From Saprospiraceae bacterium (GTDB taxonomy: Bacteria; Bacteroidota; Bacteroidia; Chitinophagales; Saprospiraceae), in NCBI GenBank assembly GCA_020628645.1, contig JAHDES010000001.1, forward strand, positions 230,872 through 294,871: a DNA stretch of 64,000 nucleotides, in the 5' to 3' direction. Positions 28,761-38,241 of this stretch are shown here, piece by piece. Position 1 is the stretch's first letter, and each line of letters starts with the position of its first letter. The notes beneath the pieces are model-generated. The model was given only the letters and a program-made list of their open reading frames with translations, did not search any database and was not told the DNA's origin. The position numbers and the translations under genes were made by a program.

Positions 28761-30629
28761 TTAACGTCCCATATGAACTAATAAAACCGAAATATCGGAA
28801 GGAGATACTCCACTAATACGACTAGCTTGACCAATGGTACGAGGTTTAATTTTGGTTAATTTTTCACGAGCTTCTGCGGATAATGAACTAATACCATGAT
28901 AATCGACTGTTTCTGCTAGTTTTACAGCTTCCAAACGATTCATCTTGTCTACCATTTCTTGCTCTTTTTTGATATAGCCTTCGTACTTCATATTGGTTTC
29001 TGATAATTCGATGGCTTCTTGAGAAAAAGAAGATAAATACGTTTTTAAATCTGGTAATACTTCACTCAAGTCCGCAATATTAATATGTGGACGGGTGAGT
29101 ATGCTATGCAATTTTTGACGTTGCTTGATAGGAGAAGAGTTTTTCTCTGCTAAATAAGCATTGACTTCATCAGGATGAATACTAGTCGTTCGAAAATATT
29201 TTTGAATCGCTTTATCATCTGCTTGTTTTTGATCGACACGATCTAAACGCTCTTCTAAATGATGCATACCCAGTTTTTGGGCAAGAGGCGTTAAGCGAAG
29301 GTCTGCATTATCTTGACGAAGTAAAATGCGATATTCTGCACGAGAGGTGAACATGCGATACGGTTCATTGGTCCCCTTATTGATTAAATCGTCGATAAGT
29401 ACGCCAATATAAGCTTCTGAACGTTTCAGAATAAAGGGTTCTTCTTCATTTATAGCGAGATGTGCATTGATTCCAGCCATCAATCCTTGACAAGCAGCTT
29501 CTTCATAACCCGTTGTTCCATTGATTTGTCCTGCAAAAAATAGATTTTTCACCAAACGCGTTTCCAGAGAAGGGCGCAATTGTGTAGGTGGAAAATAGTC
29601 ATATTCTATGGCATATCCTGGTCGAAACATTTTGGCATTTTCAAAACCTGGAATTTTTCGCATTGCTTTAAATTGGACATCTTCGGGAAGCGAGGATGAA
29701 AACCCATTCACATAGATTTCACAAGTATTCCAACCCTCTGGCTCTACAAATAATTGATGACGATCACGATCTGCAAAACGATCTATTTTATCTTCAATAG
29801 AGGGACAATAACGTGGGCCTAGTCCTCGAATACGACCATTAAACATGGGCGAACGATCAAATCCAGTTTTTAATAATTCATGTACTTCTGGATTGGTATA
29901 AGCAATATGACAAGGCACTTGCTTTTCTAATGTAGGGGTTGCTGTGTACGAAAATTTACTTGGATTGTCATCGCCCGGTTGTAGTTCCATAACCTCCCAA
30001 TTGAGGCTACGTCCGTCCACACGTGGAGGAGTACCCGTTTTCATTCGTCCCGATTCAAACCCTAGTTCTATTAATTGTTCCGTTATTCCTTTTGCGGCAC
30101 GCTCCCCTGCTCGTCCTCCGCCAAATTGTTTTTCACCAATATGAATGATTCCATTAAGGAATGTTCCATTCGTTAGGACTACAGATTTCGCAGGAATTTC
30201 GATCCCCATCCCTGTTTGTACACCCACTGCTCGATTATCTTTCACGACAATACCCGTTACCATCTCTTGCCAAAAGTCAATTTGTTCATTTTCCTCTAGC
30301 ATATTTCGCCACTTTGCAGCAAATAACATACGATCACTTTGCGCACGAGGACTCCACATCGCAGGTCCTTTAGAACGATTTAACATTCTAAATTGAATCA
30401 TCGTATGATCCGTTACAATTCCCGAATAGCCGCCTAAGGCATCTATCTCTCGTACAATTTGTCCCTTGGCTACCCCACCCATCGCAGGATTACAACTCAT
30501 CTGTGCGATGGTTTGCATATTCATCGTAGCAAGTAGAACCTTCGAACCCATATTAGCAGCAGCTACTGCTGCTTCACAGCCTGCATGCCCTGCACCTACT
30601 ACAATTACATCATATTCTGGAAACATCAT
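28761..30629 (-). CDS. mnmG: tRNA uridine-5-carboxymethylaminomethyl modification enzyme MnmG
   Basis: FAD-binding subunit (622 aa, normal length) that with MnmE makes the cmnm5 modification at wobble uridine 34 of tRNAs. The FAD motif GAGHAGCEAA is at 12-21; the family signatures GTFLNG, GRMKTGTPPR, GPRYCPSIEDK and GQINGTTGYEEAA are all present, and the C-terminal helical domain (YEGYIKKE to SRISGVSPSDISVLL) is complete. Two Met codons are adjacent at the start; either could be used. A TATTTTTG -7 box on the minus strand lies at 30661-30668. Confidence 0.96.
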   Translation of the reverse strand: MMFPEYDVIVVGAGHAGCEAAVAAANMGSKVLLATMNMQTIAQMSCNPAMGGVAKGQIVREIDALGGYSGIVTDHTMIQFRMLNRSKGPAMWSPRAQSDRMLFAAKWRNMLEENEQIDFWQEMVTGIVVKDNRAVGVQTGMGIEIPAKSVVLTNGTFLNGIIHIGEKQFGGGRAGERAAKGITEQLIELGFESGRMKTGTPPRVDGRSLNWEVMELQPGDDNPSKFSYTATPTLEKQVPCHIAYTNPEVHELLKTGFDRSPMFNGRIRGLGPRYCPSIEDKIDRFADRDRHQLFVEPEGWNTCEIYVNGFSSSLPEDVQFKAMRKIPGFENAKMFRPGYAIEYDYFPPTQLRPSLETRLVKNLFFAGQINGTTGYEEAACQGLMAGINAHLAINEEEPFILKRSEAYIGVLIDDLINKGTNEPYRMFTSRAEYRILLRQDNADLRLTPLAQKLGMHHLEERLDRVDQKQADDKAIQKYFRTTSIHPDEVNAYLAEKNSSPIKQRQKLHSILTRPHINIADLSEVLPDLKTYLSSFSQEAIELSETNMKYEGYIKKEQEMVDKMNRLEAVKLAETVDYHGISSLSAEAREKLTKIKPRTIGQASRISGVSPSDISVLLVHMGR

Positions 30630-30660
30630 TGTTTTGAATGTTATACTTTAAAAACGAGTA

Positions 30661-30668
30661 CAAAAATA
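30661..30668 (-). promoter_or_regulatory. -7 box (TATTTTTG) of mnmG
   Basis: An exact TAnnTTTG match on the minus strand, 31 nt before the mnmG start codon. Confidence 0.45.
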
Positions 30669-30700
30669 CGAAAATATTAGGTTTACTTTTTGTATTCGTA

Positions 30701-30862
30701 GTAGGGCACGAATAAATTTACATTTTTTATTCCTCGAATTAGCTTAATTAACGTCCCACCAAAGGTGGACAGGCATTTTCAATGACTTACCTGTCTGCAT
30801 GACAGGCGGGTAATTATCACTATTTCAAGGAAAGTAAATTTATTTTTTTCCCGTGCTTTGTG
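30701..30862. repeat. Nested palindromic element (MITE- or REP-like)
   Basis: The 308-bp gap between mnmG and the DUF3291 gene holds this structure. Outer arms GCACG plus AATAAATTTAC (30706-30721) face GTAAATTTATT and CGTGC (30834-30856). Inside are two GC-rich hairpins unlike the AT-rich surroundings: GTCCCACC/GGTGGAC (30753-30770) and one around CTGTCTGCATGACAG (30787-30813). A separate stem GGAACAAG/CTTGTTCC lies at about 30862-30889. No coding sequence is present. Confidence 0.5.
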
Positions 30863-30937
30863 GAACAAGCAAATGAATTATCTTGTTCCTAAAAGAGACG
30901 AAAACAATAAATTTATCACTAAATCCACCCATTTACG

Positions 30938-31384
30938 ATGATGTACCATCTTGCAGAACTCAATATTGCAGAAGCTAAAGCTCCATTAGATTCACCATTA
31001 CTCCAAGGATTCGTAGAGCGTATTGATGAAATTAATGCACTTGCTGAATCACATGAAGGATTTATTTGGCGGCTAAAAGATGATTCAGGTAATGCTATGT
31101 CCATTCGCCCATTTGATAATCCTGATATGTTGATTAATGTGAGTGTATGGGATTCTGTAGAAAGTTTGAAAGTATTTACCTATCAAACGATGCATAAAGA
31201 ATTAATTCGTGATCGAAAAAAATGGTTTCATCACCTTAAAAAAGCCTATTATGTCTTGTGGTGGATTCCTCAAGGACATACGCCTACTTTAGAGGAAGCA
31301 AAGATCAGATTAGAACATTTACAACAACATGGGGCAACTGAAACCGCCTTTGATTTTAAAACTGTTTTTGAAGCTCCTAAATAA
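30938..31384 (+). CDS. DUF3291 domain-containing protein
   Basis: A 148-aa protein of the DUF3291 family, which has a dimeric alpha/beta-barrel (monooxygenase-like) fold. MYHLAELNIAEAKAPLDSPLLQGFVERIDEIN at the N-terminus, then GFIWRL and SVWDSVESLKVFTY, and WWIPQGHTPTLEEAKIRLEHL at the C-terminus are family hallmarks. Its reaction is unknown; related folds act as small-molecule oxygenases or isomerases. It has no signal peptide and stands alone before a bidirectional terminator. Confidence 0.85.
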   Translation: MMYHLAELNIAEAKAPLDSPLLQGFVERIDEINALAESHEGFIWRLKDDSGNAMSIRPFDNPDMLINVSVWDSVESLKVFTYQTMHKELIRDRKKWFHHLKKAYYVLWWIPQGHTPTLEEAKIRLEHLQQHGATETAFDFKTVFEAPK

Positions 31385-31424
31385 GAATGGTAAGTAATTA
31401 AACTTCCCTGTTATAAGACCCACT

Positions 31425-31458
31425 AAAAAAGCCTGTCTCTTGTGAAACAGGCTTTTTT
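31425..31458. terminator. Bidirectional terminator
   Basis: AAAAAAGCCTGT (31425-31436) pairs with ACAGGCTTTTTT (31447-31458). It serves the DUF3291 gene and the convergent PorP/SprF-like gene. Confidence 0.87.
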
Positions 31459-31495
31459 AATTGGAGGAGAAATGAAACGGTTTTTCCTTAGACGA

Positions 31496-32545
31496 TTAGA
31501 AATTTGGACAGTAAACACTACGTCTTTCTGGCCCACATATCTTATACACTAATGAAAATTCAAAACCTCCATTATAATTAGAAGCTGGAGTTAGTGGCGA
31601 TACATTTAAATCATAGCTAAATCCAATACCAAAATCTTCATATTCAAAACGAGTAGAAATAATGAATGCATCTGCAAGAATTTGATCTTCTAGTCGATTA
31701 GCTAAACGAATCCATCCACCCACTTGAAAAGCTTGATAGTAGCGACGACTATTTCCTAATAAGAAACGGAAACTTGTACCACCATTTAACTGAAAGTGTG
31801 GCCCTTGAATAAAGGTAACGACACCTGGAATTAAAGCTACACGATCTGCCACTTTGAACTCACCACCTGCATGGATCGTAAATTTACTGTAAAGCTCTTC
31901 AAATTCTGCATCGTCGAACGATTGGTTGGCACGATTTAAATGATGATAAGCACCACCAATGTAAAAATTATTATTTTTATCTAGAACAGAGAACCATAAT
32001 AAACCTGCGGCTAAATCTGCAAAGATAAAGTTGTCTCGCTCAAAGGTTTCAAAAGAAGGAAGATTCGTATCTACACCACCATTCCCATCATGTTGTGTTC
32101 CCCATTGTGCTTGAAGAAAATCAATACTTCGTTGCGAAATACCACCTTCGGCACCCAATACTAAATAATGAGATTTATCTCGATAGCCTCCCATACGTTT
32201 ACTATAAGAAGCAGATAATTTTCCTGTTATTGTACCAAAATTAAGTTGACCAGCAACGTCCCCCCAAAAGGTACCTCCTATCCCAAAATAATCATATCGA
32301 CCTACAGGAATACGTTGGTCATAAGAAACAGAATAAGTGTTGTAGGCATTAGAACGTAGTACGCTTGCCCATTGGTTACGATAATTGCCCACTAAACGGA
32401 CATTACAATTCATCACCCCTGTCATCGCTGGATTCAAATTAAGCGGCGACATGTAGAATTGTGAAAAGTGAATGTCTTGCGCATTAAGGGAAAGACTTCC
32501 CAACACAGCAAAACAAATAAATAGTAAATGTTTAAAACTCTTCAT
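31496..32545 (-). CDS. PorP/SprF family type IX secretion membrane protein
   Basis: A 349-aa outer-membrane protein of the PorP/SprF family. The signal peptide ends SLSLNAQ; the mature start DIHFSQFYMSPLNLNPAMTG is the family signature, followed by NYRNQWASVL and YSVSYDQRIP. The remainder is a beta-barrel of alternating strands to the C-terminal FEFSLVYKICG. Family members are linked to type IX secretion and gliding, and many genomes carry several paralogues beside adhesin or sorted-protein genes. This copy lies alone, so its partner protein is not evident. Confidence 0.92.
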   Translation of the reverse strand: MKSFKHLLFICFAVLGSLSLNAQDIHFSQFYMSPLNLNPAMTGVMNCNVRLVGNYRNQWASVLRSNAYNTYSVSYDQRIPVGRYDYFGIGGTFWGDVAGQLNFGTITGKLSASYSKRMGGYRDKSHYLVLGAEGGISQRSIDFLQAQWGTQHDGNGGVDTNLPSFETFERDNFIFADLAAGLLWFSVLDKNNNFYIGGAYHHLNRANQSFDDAEFEELYSKFTIHAGGEFKVADRVALIPGVVTFIQGPHFQLNGGTSFRFLLGNSRRYYQAFQVGGWIRLANRLEDQILADAFIISTRFEYEDFGIGFSYDLNVSPLTPASNYNGGFEFSLVYKICGPERRSVYCPNF

Positions 32546-32805
32546 AGAGGCTTACTTTAAAATTGTAGAAAATTTTGAACACGGGGTGGTTTTTCACTCG
32601 GGAAGAACAATAATAGATAAAATTACAGATTTCTAAGCAAAAAAACCGTTAAAATTCTAAAAAGTGCGTGGAATTGTCGAAAAAAAGCGGGACGTATTAG
32701 TTTCAGCTTTAATAACGAAATGATTTTTATCCTATTTTACAGAAAGCATACTTTTTTTTGGGGATTTTTCTGGTCATCCTCCATCCACATGAAGACTTCT
32801 TATAA

Positions 32806-33909
32806 TTAATCAATGTTATATTTCCAGTTTGCGCCAAATTTTTCCACTAATATATTGTCAAAGTCATCCGCTTTTTGAAAGAGGTGTTTGAAAAGTTTCA
32901 TCCCAGTATCTAAATTAAAATAACGATCATAAATGAGTAAAGAAAGAATAATATCCTGTCCTTTAATACTAAAACTCAAGCCTTCAATAATATTATTTTG
33001 TTGTAATAAATACTGATATAATTCCTTGATATTTTGTTTTGGCAAGGTACATAAATAAGCATCTCCTTCTATTAACCCATCTTTTTCATAGTAGGAAACA
33101 TCAATTCGTGCGCTCCCTTTTTGTACTTCCCATTTATTGGGGCCTCGTCTTGATAGAGGAACATGATATTCTAATTTTTCCAGCAAATTCTCAATTGTCT
33201 TTGGTACGCCTACGGCTTCATATGTTTCTACCTGTGATGGCAATTGCACTGCTGTTCCACAATGGGGGCAGTATTTATGATCAATTGTATTTTCAAAAAC
33301 TAAATTAATACAAGATGGGCAACGTGTTGCAATTAATTCACCTCCACTTTTATATTGTTCTAATACCTCTTTTAGTTGTTTGGCAGGTAAAGAAAAACCA
33401 ATTGCATTTCCATTATCTAAAATAAACGTATTTACGCCAATTACACGTCCAGCAGCATTAATGAGTGGTCCTCCGCTGTTACCTGGGTTAAGGGCAGCAT
33501 CATGTTGAATGTAGCGCACATCGCGCATCATGTGTTGAGTATTGGAAATGATACCTTGCGTGGTCGTATATTTTAATCCAAATGGATGACCAATCGCAAT
33601 TATGGTCGCCCCTATTTGAATTTCTTGTTCGTCTTCAATTTCTAAAAGTGGTAAATCAACATGGGTAGGAGCTTTTATAAAAGCCAAATCAAGTTTGGTA
33701 TCTGTAAACAAAACCTTCGACATACATCGAGGCAAGCCTTTTCCTTCTATGACTACTTCACTATTATCGTGTATTACATGTTCATTGGTAACAATTACGC
33801 CATAGTTTTGCAAGTAAAAGCCCGTACCCGTACTGTAAGGGGTAGCAATCTGAATAATGGCTTTTTTATATAAATCTATAAAATTTTGCATGTCGGTGGT
33901 AAGATACAA
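32806..33909 (-). CDS. Trypsin-like serine protease with zinc ribbon and YbjN-like tail
   Basis: A 367-aa protein without a signal peptide. Residues about 8-185 are an S1C (HtrA/DegP-like) protease domain: His in VTNEHVIH, Asp in KLDLAFIK and Ser in NPGNSGGPL. There is no PDZ domain. Residues about 200-218 are a zinc ribbon (CPSCINL, then CPHCG). The last about 130 residues (WEVQKGSARIDVSYYEKDG to LFKHLFQKADDFDNILVEKF) look like a YbjN/secretion-chaperone-type domain. An alternative start is the Met seven residues in (33891). The gene begins 2 nt after the stop of the 443-aa gene, so the two are one operon. Confidence 0.82.
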   Translation of the reverse strand: MYLTTDMQNFIDLYKKAIIQIATPYSTGTGFYLQNYGVIVTNEHVIHDNSEVVIEGKGLPRCMSKVLFTDTKLDLAFIKAPTHVDLPLLEIEDEQEIQIGATIIAIGHPFGLKYTTTQGIISNTQHMMRDVRYIQHDAALNPGNSGGPLINAAGRVIGVNTFILDNGNAIGFSLPAKQLKEVLEQYKSGGELIATRCPSCINLVFENTIDHKYCPHCGTAVQLPSQVETYEAVGVPKTIENLLEKLEYHVPLSRRGPNKWEVQKGSARIDVSYYEKDGLIEGDAYLCTLPKQNIKELYQYLLQQNNIIEGLSFSIKGQDIILSLLIYDRYFNLDTGMKLFKHLFQKADDFDNILVEKFGANWKYNID

Positions 33910-33911
33910 AA

Positions 33912-35243
33912 TTAATACGCTTTGGTCATATTTAATACACGCATCATTAATAGGTAAGATTCTGCGAAATCAGGCAAAGAATCAAAATTGAGCATACTAG
34001 TATCAGCATCTAATTTAGGATAAGCATCTTCATTTTCATCTTCGATTTGTTGAATGGCGCGTTTGATGGCACGTTTATCAAATTTTTTAGTCGAAGGATC
34101 ATAATATAAGGTGGTAAAACCAAGATTTTTAAAATAAACACCTTCCATAATTTGATAGTACAATTGGAAAAAATCTCTAACAGGTTTAGGAACTGCATAA
34201 TTAAATAAGCAATAACCCACAATATATCCTGGGATCGCTAAAGCAATCTCCTCATGCCCGTTCTCTTTATACCATTCCATTCGACGCAATTCTCCATCTA
34301 AAATACTAATAATCTCATCATATCCCACAGGTGAGGTGATGCCAAAAGTAGAGGAGACATTATACAACTCTTTGTAATATTCTTCAGAAGAGCGTTCCCG
34401 AAGTTTTTTGAGTTCTTTTTGTAAATGTTGATTCTTTTGAATAGTAGACACTTTATCATCTTTGGCAAAATACAGTCGATGCATCCGTTCCAAAGCTTCC
34501 ATCATATATCCTTCTGGGCTAATCAGATAATCTAAACGATAGACTGCATCTAAGAGCAAATAAGCAATCCCTCCAGGATATTTATTGACATCTAATGTGG
34601 TATTTTCAATTGTTGTAAATAGCGTATCAATTTTTTGAATGATAAAATTGTATTTGGTTTCTTTTTCTGCGTCTGGAATAGGATGAATTGTTCCTTCATT
34701 TGGAATATGAAGCGTTTCAAATTCATCTACTAATAAATCATCTTGTTTATCTGAATTGGTCGCTAACTCTTTTAACGCATAATAAAATTTGTAAGGAGAA
34801 CCATCTAAGGTATACGAATCAAAGGTCATCACAATATCATTCTCTTCATTGAGGGCATACCGACTGTATTTTAAATCAAAATTGATTTCCAAAAGACGCC
34901 GCATAAAACCTACATTGAGGGCATCTACTTCAGCCACTTTCGTACTTACCGTAACTTTATGTGGATTGATGAAGCCTCTAATTTTTTTTGATCCTTGGCT
35001 AATATCAAAACGAATACCTCCTTTCTCTTCTACCCAATGTACATTATCTTCATTTTTATCATAGAGATAATTAAAAAAAGAACGGTAAGCATCTAAATAT
35101 TTGCCTTGTTCAAATTGTTCCAATGAAGTATACCACGCGTCATTTTGCGCACGCGTACGATAGGTGTCGCTGTAACGTCCAAATTTAATGTCAGGTTCGT
35201 CTATAGGTTCATCTTTGTTGAAGAACCGATCAAGAAAGCTCAT
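33912..35243 (-). CDS. Hypothetical protein, operon partner of the protease
   Basis: A 443-aa cytoplasmic-looking protein without recognised family. Residues about 30-165 (LEQFEQGKYLDAYRSFFNYL, GGIRFDISQGSKKIRGFINPHKVTVSTKVAEVDALNVGFMRRLLEINFDLKYSRYALNEE) resemble the YbjN/type III chaperone-like fold by eye. The remainder is mostly helical with several tyrosine-rich helices and no catalytic motif. It is followed after 2 nt by the protease gene, whose tail has a similar fold, and it is separated from the divergent GSCFA gene by 94 nt. Confidence 0.7.
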   Translation of the reverse strand: MSFLDRFFNKDEPIDEPDIKFGRYSDTYRTRAQNDAWYTSLEQFEQGKYLDAYRSFFNYLYDKNEDNVHWVEEKGGIRFDISQGSKKIRGFINPHKVTVSTKVAEVDALNVGFMRRLLEINFDLKYSRYALNEENDIVMTFDSYTLDGSPYKFYYALKELATNSDKQDDLLVDEFETLHIPNEGTIHPIPDAEKETKYNFIIQKIDTLFTTIENTTLDVNKYPGGIAYLLLDAVYRLDYLISPEGYMMEALERMHRLYFAKDDKVSTIQKNQHLQKELKKLRERSSEEYYKELYNVSSTFGITSPVGYDEIISILDGELRRMEWYKENGHEEIALAIPGYIVGYCLFNYAVPKPVRDFFQLYYQIMEGVYFKNLGFTTLYYDPSTKKFDKRAIKRAIQQIEDENEDAYPKLDADTSMLNFDSLPDFAESYLLMMRVLNMTKAY

Positions 35244-35337
35244 TTAGTTTGTAAAATTGGTTTTCTTCTATGAGAAGGCTTCAATGAATTTAATTACTTT
35301 TAATTCTAAATCCTTAAAATCGCATAAATATACATAA

Positions 35338-36333
35338 ATGTCTAGTTTTCGCACGACTATTCCTTCTATTGCTTTTCCATTTTCAATCAATCATACGGAT
35401 TCCATCATGGGTATGGGCTCGTGTTTTGCTCAATCTATTGGAGAAAAGTTAGTGCAAGCAAAATTTGACACCCTCCTCAATCCATTCGGAATCATTTATC
35501 ATCCGTTAGGAATTGTACAATCTTTTCGGCGATTATTGGATGATGATTTTTCTTATCAAGAAGCTGATCTTATTTCGTCCGCGGGTTTATGGTATAGTTT
35601 TGAACATCATAGCGATTTTTCTCAGTTGGACAAAGACATTTGTTTAGAAAAAATAAATACTGCCCTTTTCCAAGCGCGTATTTTTTTGGCAAAAACAAAT
35701 CGAATGCTTCTCACTTTTGGTACAGCAAGAGTATACCATCATTTAGAGCGAGATCAATTGGTCGTTAATTGCCATAAATTCCCTACAAATGATTTTGAGC
35801 GGCGATTATTATCGGTAGATGATATTGTTGGTGCTTGGACTCCCATTTTAGAACAGCTCCAAAATAAAAAAGCTGATTTGCAAATTATGATTACCATCAG
35901 TCCTATTCGTCATATACGAGATGGATTAGTGGAAAACCAAGAAAGTAAAGCAACGCTCTTATTAGCAGCTCATCAATTAGCGAAGCAATTTCCTTATGTT
36001 CATTATTTTCCAGCTTATGAATTGGTTTTGGATGATTTGCGAGATTATCGTTTTTTTGAAGAAGACATGATCCATCCGTCTCAACAAGCCATCAATTATG
36101 TTTGGGAATATTTTAAGACTTCTTTTTTTGATACAACAACCGAACAACTGCTCCAAGAAATTCAAAAAATACAAACAAAAGCAGCTCATCGCGCTTTCCA
36201 TCCTACTTCAGCAGCTCATCAACAATTTTTAGTCAAAGCTATTGAACAAATCAATCAATTGGAGCAACAATATGGTATTCATTTAAATGAGGAACGAATA
36301 GCATTATCAAAAGATTTGATTGCCAAAAAATAA
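35338..36333 (+). CDS. GSCFA domain-containing protein
   Basis: A 331-aa protein of the GSCFA family, an SGNH/GDSL hydrolase-related group. The naming motif is seen in SIMGMGSCFAQSIGEKL (about 23-39), followed by NPFGIIYHPLGIV and LTFGTARVYH. MITISPIRHIRDGLVENQESKATLL and ASPAYELVLDDLRDYRFF-like sequence with DMIHPSQQAINYVWEYF near 240-260 supply the Asp and His of the hydrolase site. The substrate is unknown. It lies 15 nt before the gluconokinase fusion gene and may be in the same operon. Confidence 0.88.
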   Translation: MSSFRTTIPSIAFPFSINHTDSIMGMGSCFAQSIGEKLVQAKFDTLLNPFGIIYHPLGIVQSFRRLLDDDFSYQEADLISSAGLWYSFEHHSDFSQLDKDICLEKINTALFQARIFLAKTNRMLLTFGTARVYHHLERDQLVVNCHKFPTNDFERRLLSVDDIVGAWTPILEQLQNKKADLQIMITISPIRHIRDGLVENQESKATLLLAAHQLAKQFPYVHYFPAYELVLDDLRDYRFFEEDMIHPSQQAINYVWEYFKTSFFDTTTEQLLQEIQKIQTKAAHRAFHPTSAAHQQFLVKAIEQINQLEQQYGIHLNEERIALSKDLIAKK

Positions 36334-36348
36334 ATCTATCTTTAATCA

Positions 36349-38241
36349 ATGCAATCAATCTATTACATCATGGGCGTTTCTGGAGCTGGAAAAACGACCT
36401 TTGGAAAAGCCCTCGCTCAACGATTACAACTCCCATTTTTTGATGGGGATGATTTTCATCCTGAAGCTAATATTGTAAAAATGGCTGCTGGACAAGCCCT
36501 CAATGATACCGATCGACAAGATTGGTTGTTGGCATTACAAGAACTCGCCAAAACACAAGCTGATGGAGCTATCATTGCCTGTTCTGCGCTAAAACAAACG
36601 TATCGCGATTTATTAGAAAAAGAGATTTCCATTCCTGTTCATTGGGTGTATTTGAAAGGTGATTTTGATACCATTTTAAAACGAATGCAAAAGCGAGAAG
36701 ATCATTTTATGCCTACTGATTTGCTTCAATCTCAATTTGATACCTTAGAAGAACCAACTGACGCTTTTGTCTTAAACATTGAACAATCCATTCCTTTTAA
36801 TGTAGATCGTTTAGTTGGTCTTTTACAAACGCAAAAAGCTGAAATTGGCATCATTGGAATGGGTGTAATGGGGCGAAATTTAGCTCGAAATATCGCTCGA
36901 AATAGTTTCTCCGTTTCTCTTTATAATCGTAGAGTAGAAGAAGAAGAAGAAGAAGTGGCATTTCAATTGACCCAACAATTTGAAGAACTAAATACTGCCG
37001 CTGCTTTTGAACACATTGCTCCTTTTATCGCCTCCTTAGAACGTCCACGTAAAGTTTTGATGATGGTCAAAGCAGGAAAAGTAGTCGATCAAGTTATTGC
37101 AAAAGTAAGTCCTCATCTAGATCGGGGCGATATACTCATTGATGGAGGTAATTCTCATTTTAAAGATACCGAAAGACGTATCGATTCCTTAAAAGAAATG
37201 GGGATCCATTTTATAGGAATGGGTGTTTCAGGAGGTGAAGAAGGTGCATTGAATGGCCCTGCTTTGATGCCTGGAGGAGAGGAAGAAACCTATGCTTTAA
37301 TTTCTCCTATTTTACAAAAAATGGCTGCTAAAAATTCAAATGGAGATCATTGTTGTGCTTATTTAGGAAAAGGCGGTAGCGGGCACTACATCAAGATGAT
37401 TCACAATGGCATTGAATATGCCGAAATGCAATTATTGGCGGAATGTTATTCTATTTTAAAAAGCCATTTTGAGTATGATAATGATCAAATAGCCCACGTT
37501 TTTTCAGATTGGAATCAAGGAGAATTAAATTCTTATCTCTTAGAAATTACTGCTACTATTTTTACAAAAAAAGAAGACGGAAAATATCTAATTGATCAAA
37601 TTTTAGATCGAGCCTCTAACAAAGGAACAGGCGCGTGGACCAGCATCAATGGAATAGAATTGGGTGTACCTTTTAATATCATTGCTTCTGCGCTTTATGC
37701 TCGATATACCTCATCCTTCAAGGAAAAACGGGTTCAATTAGCACAAAACTATCTATCTAACTCATCTCCAAAAACGGATTTATCCATTGTACAATTAAAA
37801 GAAGCCTATGCCATCGCACGACGCCTCAATCATTTGCAAGGATTTGAGCATTTAGCAGCAGCATCTAAACAGTATGATTGGCAACTTGACTTGGCGAAAA
37901 TAGCGCAGGTATGGACAGGTGGTTGTATCATTCGATCTGAATTGATGCTGGATTTATCCTCTATCTTGAAGCAAACAACTAATTTATGGGAGCATCCAGA
38001 TTGGAAAACTCCATTTAATGCAAGCCAAAAAAGTCTCCAACAAATATGCATTAGTGCATTTCAACAAAGTATTCCAATCCCAACATTTACCGCTTGTTTT
38101 AATTATTTTAATGCCATGACTCAAGCCAATTCTAGTGCTAATCTCATTCAAGCACAACGCGATTTTTTTGGAGCACACGGCTATCAAAGAATTGATGATA
38201 GGACTCCACAACTTCATCATACAAACTGGACAGAACTATGA
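36349..38241 (+). CDS. gntK-gnd: Gluconokinase / 6-phosphogluconate dehydrogenase fusion
   Basis: A 630-aa bifunctional enzyme. Residues 1-162 are a complete gluconokinase (Walker A GVSGAGKT at 9-16, FDGDDFHPEANI, ACSALKQTYRDLL), phosphorylating gluconate. Residues 165-630 are a full-length decarboxylating 6-phosphogluconate dehydrogenase: GMGVMG at 170-175, LIDGGNSHFKDT near 265, GVSGGEEGA, the catalytic Lys in GHYIKMIHNGIEY and the C-terminal NLIQAQRDFFGAHGY. Gluconate would be turned into ribulose 5-phosphate, CO2 and NAD(P)H. The linker is only a few residues. The gluconate permease gene overlaps the end by 4 nt. Confidence 0.93.
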   Translation: MQSIYYIMGVSGAGKTTFGKALAQRLQLPFFDGDDFHPEANIVKMAAGQALNDTDRQDWLLALQELAKTQADGAIIACSALKQTYRDLLEKEISIPVHWVYLKGDFDTILKRMQKREDHFMPTDLLQSQFDTLEEPTDAFVLNIEQSIPFNVDRLVGLLQTQKAEIGIIGMGVMGRNLARNIARNSFSVSLYNRRVEEEEEEVAFQLTQQFEELNTAAAFEHIAPFIASLERPRKVLMMVKAGKVVDQVIAKVSPHLDRGDILIDGGNSHFKDTERRIDSLKEMGIHFIGMGVSGGEEGALNGPALMPGGEEETYALISPILQKMAAKNSNGDHCCAYLGKGGSGHYIKMIHNGIEYAEMQLLAECYSILKSHFEYDNDQIAHVFSDWNQGELNSYLLEITATIFTKKEDGKYLIDQILDRASNKGTGAWTSINGIELGVPFNIIASALYARYTSSFKEKRVQLAQNYLSNSSPKTDLSIVQLKEAYAIARRLNHLQGFEHLAAASKQYDWQLDLAKIAQVWTGGCIIRSELMLDLSSILKQTTNLWEHPDWKTPFNASQKSLQQICISAFQQSIPIPTFTACFNYFNAMTQANSSANLIQAQRDFFGAHGYQRIDDRTPQLHHTNWTEL

